Shown here piece by piece: positions 13,996-20,935 of a stretch of 20,935 nucleotides of DNA. Below the pieces are notes generated by a model. It was not told where the DNA came from and searched no databases. It saw only the letters and a list, made by a program, of their open reading frames with translations. The position numbers and the translations under genes are program-made. The DNA comes from Caryophanales bacterium UBA3210 (GTDB lineage Bacteria; Bacillota_I; Bacilli_A; RFN20; CAG-449): NCBI GenBank assembly GCA_002363635.1, contig DEWM01000083.1:1-20935 (forward strand). Direction: 5' to 3'. Position 1 is the stretch's first letter; each line of letters starts with the position of its first letter.

Positions 13996-14877
13996 TTAAA
14001 TAAGAGAGAAAATTAAGTAAATTAATGCAATATGTAGAGGGAAGAATAAGTAGTTTCCATATTTAAACCATGTCGCATTATATCCACGCTTACCAGAATA
14101 TAAAGTAAGAGGGATTAAACTTAATAATGCATATAACTCAAACTGTGCATCATTAATGAAAAGATTAGTACCATTCCATAGTAATGATGTATTAAAGAAG
14201 ACGATTAATAACGCAAAGATTATGAATAATAATGCTGATATTAATTTTCTTGCTAAGAATTCATAATTATCTATCAGAAGATCTTTATCTAAACCTGTGT
14301 TTTTTGATAAGACATTAATAAATACTTTTGCAAGTAAATAAGAGATATAAAATAGGATGATCAAGGTAATACCATATAAGTCATATTCTATATTTACTGG
14401 TAAATAATTTAATGCAGATAATATTGAAATAATAAGCGGAATAAGTGATATAGGTTTTAACCATTTATTTTGTTGGTTTAAGAAATAAATACATGATGCT
14501 CCTAATGCTAAAGCTGTAATAGGGCTACATTCATATATAAAGGTATTGTTAGTTATTAAAGTAAATAGTCCGTATCCTATATCTATAATAAAAGAGAATA
14601 TAAATAATCTTATGACATATAGCCATGATTTACGTGAATGTAAGATACCTTCAATGATTAAGAAAGCGTAAATAGGAAAAGCAATTCTTCCAATTGCTCT
14701 TAAAGCATAATAAATATTGTAATTAAATAATGCTCTAGGAGAATTTCCAACTTTATTAAGCATCATGGCAGTTGCACCAATATGGTCAACTACCATAGTA
14801 ATTAGGCCAATAATCTTAAGCCAAAATGATGATAATAAATTAGGAAACTTAACTGATGAAGAATTATTATCCTCCAT
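13996..14877 (-). CDS. TraX-family membrane protein
   Basis: Polytopic membrane protein, 293 residues, about eight helices. The N-terminal block LKIIGLITMVVDHIGA (20-35, with D31 and H32), then LRAIGRIAFPIYAFLIIEG (59-77) and H80-S-R, matches the TraX family. Its namesake acetylates F-pilin. Chromosomal Bacillota members are probably acyltransferase-like membrane enzymes of unknown substrate (established family knowledge, no substrate visible here). A C-terminal YLFFPLHIALIYL block is also typical. The start overlaps the preceding CPBP gene by one base (TAATG), and the GGGAGG site is inside the last codons of that gene, so the two are translated together. No conjugation genes are nearby, so a role in plasmid transfer is unlikely. 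No clear terminator follows. Confidence 0.85.
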   Translation of the reverse strand: MEDNNSSSVKFPNLLSSFWLKIIGLITMVVDHIGATAMMLNKVGNSPRALFNYNIYYALRAIGRIAFPIYAFLIIEGILHSRKSWLYVIRLFIFSFIIDIGYGLFTLITNNTFIYECSPITALALGASCIYFLNQQNKWLKPISLIPLIISILSALNYLPVNIEYDLYGITLIILFYISYLLAKVFINVLSKNTGLDKDLLIDNYEFLARKLISALLFIIFALLIVFFNTSLLWNGTNLFINDAQFELYALLSLIPLTLYSGKRGYNATWFKYGNYLFFPLHIALIYLIFSLI

Positions 14878-15779
14878 TATTCATTACCTCCCATGATTAA
14901 TTGAGCGACCCCAATCATTGACCATAAGTTATTTAATGTATGTGCCATCCAAGATGAGACAATTGAATCGTTGTAATAATAAGCTAGAGATAAAATAACA
15001 CCTGCACCAATATAATTAGGTAAGTTAATTAATTCAACCTTTAATGCTTGTAATGTTTCTTCAGTAGGTGAAGTTAAGTGTGCTTTAACTGCACCAAAAT
15101 CAAAATGGATTAAACCAAAGACAACTGCAGTGACAATTAGCGCAATAATAGGCATAATTTTTTTGCCTTTTTCTGATTTACCTAATGAAGCAATACCTCC
15201 AAATAAGGCAAATCTATATGTTAATTCTTCGCAAACTGGTGCAAGAATAACTGAAACAACAAAAATGCTAAAGAAATTGCCTTTTGCCATTTCAACTAAT
15301 GAGCTTTGATTATCGTTAGAACCTACGCTTCCAAAGATCATTGTAGTAATTACGTTGTATGCAATTTGCCAAACAAGTAAAGCAATTCCAAAATATATAC
15401 CTTTTACATATGATGAAGCTTTATCATATCCTTTAAAGACTTTCTTTAATCTTTCGACAAGATTTGGAGAAATAACTGCAAAGATGATAGAGATAAATAA
15501 TAGTAAGTATGCAATTAATTGATATGTAGAATTGATTTTATAATATCCTGCAGCATCTTCTGTGATTTTAGGTACATTTACCCCAAATAAATTACCTAGT
15601 ATAACTACTAATGTAAAGATGATAGAAAGACCAATTGAGCCTACTACAAAGACTAAAATTGCTCTTAAAACATTAACTTTAACAAATCCCCATTTGCCTG
15701 TTTCTTGGCTTTCTTCGTTTTTAGGAGAAGATGTATCTACTTCATCCTTAACATAGTTTTCATTGTTTTCTATTTTCAT
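14877..15779 (-). CDS. CPBP-family intramembrane metalloprotease
   Basis: Membrane protein of 300 residues with the three CPBP (Rce1/Abi) motifs: EELTYR (184-189, glutamates E184/E185 and R189), FGLIH (221-225, H225) and HTLNN (280-284, H280 and N284). All putative catalytic and metal-binding residues are present. An acidic cytoplasmic N-terminus of about 30 residues precedes the first helix (38-65). Family members process prenylated proteins in eukaryotes and act in peptide maturation, immunity to bacteriocins or surface-protein handling in bacteria. The target here is unknown. GGGAGG lies 5 bases before the ATG. It forms a two-gene operon with traX, divergent from the large CvpA-like gene, with a palindrome in the spacer. 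Confidence 0.92.
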   Translation of the reverse strand: MKIENNENYVKDEVDTSSPKNEESQETGKWGFVKVNVLRAILVFVVGSIGLSIIFTLVVILGNLFGVNVPKITEDAAGYYKINSTYQLIAYLLLFISIIFAVISPNLVERLKKVFKGYDKASSYVKGIYFGIALLVWQIAYNVITTMIFGSVGSNDNQSSLVEMAKGNFFSIFVVSVILAPVCEELTYRFALFGGIASLGKSEKGKKIMPIIALIVTAVVFGLIHFDFGAVKAHLTSPTEETLQALKVELINLPNYIGAGVILSLAYYYNDSIVSSWMAHTLNNLWSMIGVAQLIMGGNE

Positions 15780-15797
15780 ATTGCCTCCCTTTATGTT

Positions 15798-15817
15798 ATT
15801 ATAAGTATAACTTATAA
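15798..15817. promoter_or_regulatory. palindrome in the divergent CPBP / large-protein spacer
   Basis: A perfect dyad TTATAAGT-ATA-ACTTATAA (15799-15817) overlaps a minus-strand TATAAT (15803-15798), the probable -10 of the CPBP-traX unit, about 19 bases before that gene. On the plus strand TATGAT (15824-15829) could serve the large gene. Neither has a good -35, which fits activator- or repressor-controlled promoters, but chance in AT-rich DNA is not excluded. Confidence 0.4.
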
Positions 15818-15875
15818 AGATTATATGATAATGAATTGGGGGATTTCAATAAATCTTGTAAGATGAGGTAAGCTT

Positions 15876-18800
15876 ATGGAAAATCTCGTTGAAAACATTT
15901 TATCCGTCCAAAATATTGCATTCTATTGTAATCTAGGCTTAATCGGTATCGTATTAATTTCCTTAATTGGTTTATTTAGAGGCATCGGCCGAGGAGTTTG
16001 GAAAACATCTTTCTCTGTAATATATTACGGAATTTTAATTTTGCTATTAATTTTATTAGTAGGTAATATTTCAACTGCCTTATATAATATGGATTTAACT
16101 TGGCTAAAGAATATTACTCATTTTAATATGACAGTGGATGGAGTAGAACAAAATACCGCTGGAGAATATGTACATGCTATAGTTGAAAGCTACGCTAGAC
16201 AAGCTAATATGAATGTTAATATGGCAGATGCTCAAGCTGCTATTGATGGCCTTGCAATTGCTATTATTAGATTATTAACTTATATTATTGGATTAATTTT
16301 AATCTTAATTACTGGATTAATTCTTTGCCCATTACTATATCACTTAATTTTCAAACATTTTATTCCTAAGAAAGTTCGTAAAGAAAATAAAATTAGACTT
16401 CTCGGCGGTATCTTAGGATTTGCTAAATCTTTAGTAATAACTGGATTATGCTTTATTCCTATTTCTGGCTTATTATCTAGTGTTACATCATCAATTAAGG
16501 ATGAAGATGGAAATATTAAAAGAGCAAATAATACTGCTCAAAGTAGTGACACTAATGTTATGTACGATTTAGTTATGAATATCTTAGAAGGATATGATGC
16601 TTCATACTTATCAAAAGTTCTTGGATTCCCAATTGATGGTTCACCTATGGATAAGAATTTAATGAACTTCATTACTAAATCAGATTTTGGAAATAATCAA
16701 GAGGTTTCTTTATACAATGAATTTGGTACTTTTGCTTCAATTTTTGTTGATGCAATGAGTACTGGGGCAATTAATTTAGCAACTAGTGAAGTTTCTATGA
16801 GTGTATTACTAGAATCACAATTTGCAAAGAATGCATTATATACACTTGCTAATTCTTCATTAGTAAATGTTTTATTACCTATTGGACTTGGTTTTGCTTT
16901 AGATCAAACTTCTAATATTGAAAACTTAAATTTCTCTAATATTGATATTTCAAATATTGATTGGAGCAATACTTTAAGAAGTGCAGGTGATATCATGGAT
17001 GATATTGCAAATACTGGTTATATCTCAGCATATTTTGAAGACCCAGAAAACTTCTTTAATAATTTTGCCTTAGATAGACATCAAGAAGTAAAATTAAATA
17101 ATGCTTTAGTTAAACTTGGCTCTTCTAGTGTAGTTAAAGAATTAATGCCTCAAATCGCGGCAAGTTACTTTGCTTCCTTTAAGAAAGATAATATTGAAGC
17201 TCAAGCTTCTATTAAGAAAGCGGAAGGTCAAGAAGACGACACTTCTACAGAAACTTCTTCAACTCCTCAGATTGTATTCAATTTGGATAATTTCTTAAAA
17301 GAGTTACCAGAAGAAGCAACTAAGCCTGAAACATACAAAAATATTGATTGGGGAAGTGAATTAAGTTTATTCTATAAGACGACTTTAAATATTTCTGATC
17401 AATATAAGGCTGCTAATGGAGAATATATTACTTTTAGTAAATTACAAGAAGTAATGGATCCAAATAACTTAGGTAAAGTATTACTTGGTACAAAACAAGA
17501 ATTTAATTCTTATGAAGATTATCAAAACAATGTATATGTAGAAGGCGGTAAAGTTGGTACTCAAGATATTGTTGGTCTAAAAGGTATCTTAGGTATTAAA
17601 GAAAATACTAAAGGTATCCTAGATTCAAGTATCTTAAATACAGCATTATTTGGCATTGATGGCTTAACTACTGCAGTAGATAATTTATCTGTTGAATCTC
17701 ATATTGACTATAATTCAATGAAGATTTTAAAAGATGAAATTAAAGATTGGACAATGGATGATTTTAAAGAAGAAGTTGGTAAACTTGTTTCTTCTACATC
17801 TTCTATTATTACAGTTTATGAAGATATCCAGGATATTTTAAATAATGCTCCAGAAAATGAAAAAACTGGTCAATTATTAAGTACATTATCTACTGGAAAC
17901 ACAAAACTTAGTGTCAATTATTTCTGTGATACAGTTGAAAAGTCATATTTAGCAGGTACATTCGTACCAGCCTTTGCTCAAGATTATTTAGTTGATGTTG
18001 ATATGCCTTTAACTTTAGGCCTAACAACTGCTGACTTAAATATTTCTAAGTTTAGAGAAAATACATCTTTCTTTACTGAACTTAAAGATTTAGTAAATAA
18101 TACATTTAGTTTACTCGGCGATGTATTAACAGAAATGTCAAGTGAAGATAAAGGCTTTACTAAGATTGTCAATGTTTCGGATAGCTTAGAACAGACTTTA
18201 ATTAATTTATATAATTCACAAATCTTTAATCCTCAAGTAAGTGAAGGAGATAGTAACTTCACAAAGATTATGTCTAATTTATTAACAGAATTAGATGATG
18301 GTGAAGATGCTTCATTAAATATTCCTGCAATGACTAATAATTTATTAGTAGTAAGTGATGAAGCTATTGCCCAAATTGCAAGAGTTGATGAAGCTACAGG
18401 AAAAGATTCTTGGGAAAACGAAATTGGATCATTATTTGATGTTATTGATTCATTAAAAGCTCCTGAAGGAGAAAGCCAAATCTTACTTGATTATTTAAAT
18501 GATTCTTCTTCAGTTGATTTAAATAATGAATTCTTTAATATGGGGGATGAAATTAAGCGTGTCTTTAGTGCGGTAGATAATTCTATCTTAATGAAGGATG
18601 CTTTACCTGAAACCTTAAATAACACATTAAAAGAATCATTATCTAATGCTGGCTTAGATATTGATTTTAAAGAGATTACTGATTGGTCTAATGAAGGTGA
18701 ACATTTAGGAAATGCATTAAATACATTAGGTGATATGCGTGGAGACGATCCTTCTAATGATATTGCTACTGTTATGTCTAATGCTGATAGTACATTATTA

Positions 18801-20612
18801 ACTAAAAAACAATTCTTAAATAATACTGATGAAACAACAAAATATAATTCAAATTATGATGAATATGTTAAAGGTGAATCTCAAACATACAATTTAATCA
18901 GTGAATTATCTCAAACTCAGTCTATTGGAGAATCTGATGTCTTAAGTAATACATTATATAATGCAATTTATAATGTAATTACTGATACTGGTATTGTAGG
19001 AACTAAGGAAGATAACCCAGATCTATGGGATAAAGTCGAACAAGACTTTAAGTTTAATAACAAAAATATTATTTATAAAGACTTTGAAGAATCTGAAAAT
19101 AATGTATATGTAAGTTATTATTCTTCAAGTGCTTCATATCCTGGTGAAGCGGTTAATATTTCTAAATTAATGGCCTATAAGAATGATTTAGGTGACCTTA
19201 CATCATTAACTGATGATACAGAGAATTTAACTGATCTTCTAACAACATTAATGGATAATTATGTCTTAAGAAACTTAATTGCTCCTATCCTTGAAAATAA
19301 CACTAATAAATTAAAGACTAGTACGTCATCAGAAAGCTTTAATAATATTATTGATTCTGTTTATTTTGGTATCTTTGATAGTGAATATATGACTATGGAT
19401 TCTACTTCAGAAGCTTTACTTCCTAAGAATAGAAGTGAAGAAATTGAAGCAAGAACTAAATATGAAATTCCTGCATTAGTAGAACTCTTTGTAATGAAAG
19501 AAGATTTACAAGGTAGTCTTGATGTAAGTGCAGTACAAGAACTTGCTCAACATGAAGTAGGAGAAGATTCAAAAATCATTAGTTTATTAAAGAAATTAAA
19601 TGATTCATATATCTTTAACTACAATGGTAAAGGTAAACCTAATGGAATTACTAAAGAAGGTTCTACTTACAGTGCATATGAAGAAATTTTATATACAGCT
19701 TTAGGTCAAGAAACTATTTTAACTAATATTTTTGATAATCTAAATGCTAAGCAAAATGGTTTAACTACTGGAGAAGAAGTATTAAGAAAATATATTGAAC
19801 TTGAAAATAGAACTTCTATTGAAAACTTATCAATGTTTGGTACTAATGGCGATTTAAACAAAGTATTTGATTTCATTATTGATTTAGGAACTTCTGGAAA
19901 AATTAATGTAAGTGATATTGAAGCTAGTGCTGAATTATTAAAACAAATTTCTGATATCTATTTATTACATGATATTGTTCCTCGCTTAATTAGAACTGTT
20001 TCTTTTGATACTGTCTTAGATGGTGATAAGAAATTAAGTGATATGTATGTTAATAATACTCCTAAATATTATAAATTAGAACCTAATTCAATGAATGAAG
20101 TTGCTCCTTCATATGATGATGAAATTAATTCTATTGTTGATTTAATTAATAAAGCAAAAGACGCTGCAAAATTTGAAGGAGATATTGGAGAAATGGATGA
20201 AGAAAGTTTCAAAGATAGTAAGTTATTTGAAACATTGATTTCAGCATTTGCAGATAGTTCTATCTTTAATAACGTTGCTCCAGATATTACTACATATGTT
20301 ATTAATCAATTATCATATGAAACATATAGTCTTGCATACTTCATTGATAAGGAACCAACTTCTACTGTTAGTGCTAGAGCAATTATTGTAGAAAATAATT
20401 TCTCTAATAAACAAGGTGAAGATCCATTAAAAGATTGTTATACAAAAGAAGGTGCTTCTTTAGATCGCTATATCTATGAAATGATTAAGATTGCAAAAGC
20501 TGACAACTCATCTAAGATTGCAGTAATTAATGAATCTACTTCAGATTCTAATGGCTATATTGGAGAAGTAATGATGGCAAATGTTAAAGAAACATTACTT
20601 CCAACACCATAA
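15876..20612 (+). CDS. large CvpA-like membrane protein with repetitive extracellular tail
   Basis: A 1578-residue protein. The first 200 residues contain four hydrophobic helices (about 14-34, 45-67, 126-158, 174-200). GLFRGIGRGVWK after helix 1 and RLLGGILGFAKSLVI in helix 4 resemble the CvpA (colicin V production) family, which is normally only about 160-200 residues. The basic loops (RGIGRGVWK; KHFIPKKVRKENKIR) lie after helices 1 and 3, so the positive-inside rule puts both termini outside the cell. The remaining ~1370 residues are acidic, Asn/Ser/Asp-rich and nearly Cys-free. They contain a recurring motif, roughly [DN]-S-x-[ILV]-h-x-x-x-h-P (h = hydrophobic), about every 90-125 residues, and W-x-x-E/D-hydrophobic segments. 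No LPXTG, lectin or enzyme motif and no C-terminal helix are seen. GAGGT lies 6 bases before the ATG. A terminator follows. Base composition is like its neighbours. The CvpA assignment is by eye and moderate; function is unknown. Confidence 0.75.
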   Translation: MENLVENILSVQNIAFYCNLGLIGIVLISLIGLFRGIGRGVWKTSFSVIYYGILILLLILLVGNISTALYNMDLTWLKNITHFNMTVDGVEQNTAGEYVHAIVESYARQANMNVNMADAQAAIDGLAIAIIRLLTYIIGLILILITGLILCPLLYHLIFKHFIPKKVRKENKIRLLGGILGFAKSLVITGLCFIPISGLLSSVTSSIKDEDGNIKRANNTAQSSDTNVMYDLVMNILEGYDASYLSKVLGFPIDGSPMDKNLMNFITKSDFGNNQEVSLYNEFGTFASIFVDAMSTGAINLATSEVSMSVLLESQFAKNALYTLANSSLVNVLLPIGLGFALDQTSNIENLNFSNIDISNIDWSNTLRSAGDIMDDIANTGYISAYFEDPENFFNNFALDRHQEVKLNNALVKLGSSSVVKELMPQIAASYFASFKKDNIEAQASIKKAEGQEDDTSTETSSTPQIVFNLDNFLKELPEEATKPETYKNIDWGSELSLFYKTTLNISDQYKAANGEYITFSKLQEVMDPNNLGKVLLGTKQEFNSYEDYQNNVYVEGGKVGTQDIVGLKGILGIKENTKGILDSSILNTALFGIDGLTTAVDNLSVESHIDYNSMKILKDEIKDWTMDDFKEEVGKLVSSTSSIITVYEDIQDILNNAPENEKTGQLLSTLSTGNTKLSVNYFCDTVEKSYLAGTFVPAFAQDYLVDVDMPLTLGLTTADLNISKFRENTSFFTELKDLVNNTFSLLGDVLTEMSSEDKGFTKIVNVSDSLEQTLINLYNSQIFNPQVSEGDSNFTKIMSNLLTELDDGEDASLNIPAMTNNLLVVSDEAIAQIARVDEATGKDSWENEIGSLFDVIDSLKAPEGESQILLDYLNDSSSVDLNNEFFNMGDEIKRVFSAVDNSILMKDALPETLNNTLKESLSNAGLDIDFKEITDWSNEGEHLGNALNTLGDMRGDDPSNDIATVMSNADSTLLTKKQFLNNTDETTKYNSNYDEYVKGESQTYNLISELSQTQSIGESDVLSNTLYNAIYNVITDTGIVGTKEDNPDLWDKVEQDFKFNNKNIIYKDFEESENNVYVSYYSSSASYPGEAVNISKLMAYKNDLGDLTSLTDDTENLTDLLTTLMDNYVLRNLIAPILENNTNKLKTSTSSESFNNIIDSVYFGIFDSEYMTMDSTSEALLPKNRSEEIEARTKYEIPALVELFVMKEDLQGSLDVSAVQELAQHEVGEDSKIISLLKKLNDSYIFNYNGKGKPNGITKEGSTYSAYEEILYTALGQETILTNIFDNLNAKQNGLTTGEEVLRKYIELENRTSIENLSMFGTNGDLNKVFDFIIDLGTSGKINVSDIEASAELLKQISDIYLLHDIVPRLIRTVSFDTVLDGDKKLSDMYVNNTPKYYKLEPNSMNEVAPSYDDEINSIVDLINKAKDAAKFEGDIGEMDEESFKDSKLFETLISAFADSSIFNNVAPDITTYVINQLSYETYSLAYFIDKEPTSTVSARAIIVENNFSNKQGEDPLKDCYTKEGASLDRYIYEMIKIAKADNSSKIAVINESTSDSNGYIGEVMMANVKETLLPTP
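16851..20300 (+). repeat. degenerate amino-acid repeats in the large protein
   Basis: The motif [DN]-S-x-[ILV]-h-x-x-x-h-P recurs with its Pro position at residues 335, 425, 698, 911, 1137, 1369 and 1469, for example NSSLVNVLLP, DNSILMKDALP and DSSIFNNVAP. Weaker copies without Pro or with it shifted end near 592 (DSSILNTALF), 786 (NSQIFNP), 1028 and 1251. From 592 on the spacing is 88-125 residues. Trp-containing segments (W363, W492, W625, W846, W937, W1051) often follow 23-67 residues later. The DNA itself is not repetitive, so the repeats are old. Confidence 0.5.
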
Positions 20613-20624
20613 TTTATTAAAAAG

Positions 20625-20650
20625 TAAAGGGAGGACTTCCTCCCTTTATC
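20625..20650 (+). terminator. terminator of the large gene
   Basis: A perfect 10-bp stem, TAAAGGGAGG / CCTCCCTTTA, with loop ACTT, 12 bases after the stop. The downstream tract is T-rich but interrupted (TCTTATGTTTAT), so termination may be less than complete. Confidence 0.75.
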
Positions 20651-20659
20651 TTATGTTTA

Positions 20660-20670
20660 TATAATATAAT
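20660..20670 (+). promoter_or_regulatory. candidate -10 of yigZ, possibly giving a leaderless mRNA
   Basis: Two overlapping TATAAT boxes (20660-20665 and 20665-20670) lie immediately before the yigZ ATG at 20673. Using the first, transcription would begin at or within a base or two of the ATG. No good -35 is present. Confidence 0.4.
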
Positions 20671-20672
20671 TT

Positions 20673-20935
20673 ATGAAAACTGTAAAAGAAAAATATAGTA
20701 AATTAATTGAAATAAATAAATCTAAATTTATTGGTATCTTATTTCCTGTCGAAAGTCAGGAAGATTTTAAGATGCAATTAAATCTTATTAATAAAGAATG
20801 GCCTAAAGCTACTCATTATTGTTATGCTTATCGTCTTAATGGGATGGAAAAAAGTAATGATGATGGTGAACCATCAGGAACAGCAGGTAGACCAATTCTT
20901 GAATTTTTAAAAAATAATGATTTAGAAAACGTTGC
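20673..20935 (+). CDS. yigZ: YigZ/IMPACT-family protein (partial, C-terminus outside window)
   Basis: The first 87 residues of a UPF0029/IMPACT-type protein (YigZ in E. coli, YvyE in Bacillus). Diagnostic segments are KSKFIG (16-21), KATHYCYAYR (45-54) and the signature DDGEPSGTAGRPIL (63-76). Family members are about 200-residue cytoplasmic proteins of uncertain biochemical role. The eukaryotic relative IMPACT regulates Gcn2. The gene begins 61 bases after the large CvpA-like gene, behind its terminator. Unlike most genes here it has no Shine-Dalgarno within 20 bases of the ATG. Confidence 0.93.
   Translation, partial: MKTVKEKYSKLIEINKSKFIGILFPVESQEDFKMQLNLINKEWPKATHYCYAYRLNGMEKSNDDGEPSGTAGRPILEFLKNNDLENV

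Noticed and set aside
13996..14877. TraX as a sign of a conjugative element
   Set aside because: No relaxase, coupling protein, integrase, insertion sequence or attachment-site repeat is present. TraX-family genes are common in chromosomes of Bacillota.
1..20935. CRISPR arrays, insertion sequences or prophage genes
   Set aside because: I found no regularly spaced repeats, transposase motifs or phage genes on either strand.

Overview
The window looks like chromosomal DNA from a low-GC Gram-positive lineage at the Bacillota/Mollicutes border (an Acholeplasma-, Erysipelotrichia- or uncultured RF39-like bacterium). The evidence is AT-rich DNA, strong GGAGG ribosome-binding sites, TTGATT-17-TAATAT/TATAAT promoters, tRNA genes with encoded CCA, and a dnaE-polA pair also seen in mycoplasmas. 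Every intact gene reads through under the standard code. None of the 13 stop codons present is TGA, and TGA is not used in frame as tryptophan. The lineage call is inference.

Left part (1-4857, minus strand): dnaE (DNA polymerase III alpha, with an eroded PHP domain) is followed after 1 base by polA (DNA polymerase I, cut by the window edge). The polA Shine-Dalgarno lies in the last codons of dnaE.

Centre (5054-12330, plus strand): a spermidine/putrescine-type ABC importer region. A solitary binding lipoprotein gene (potD1) and the ribosomal protein gene rpsU come first. Then follows a compact operon: HTH-cupin regulator, potA (ATPase with an insertion and an extra C-terminal region), potB, potC and a second lipoprotein gene potD2, closed by a terminator. 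Similar GTTTA...TAAAC dyads lie just downstream of the predicted start points of potD1 and of the regulator, which suggests that the regulator controls both units.

Right-centre (12424-13989): a YgjV-like membrane protein, a 65-residue two-helix membrane protein of unknown role, and a 216-bp tandem duplication that carries two identical tRNA-Gly(GCC) genes, each with its own promoter and terminator.

Right part (13996-20935): a minus-strand pair, CPBP membrane protease followed by a TraX-family membrane protein, is divergent from a 4.7-kb gene. That gene encodes a 1578-residue protein with a CvpA-like four-helix N-terminus and a roughly 1370-residue tail, predicted to be extracellular, in which a short hydrophobic motif recurs about every 90-125 residues. 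This large repeat protein is the least explained object in the window. A partial YigZ/IMPACT-family gene, possibly with a leaderless transcript, ends the window.
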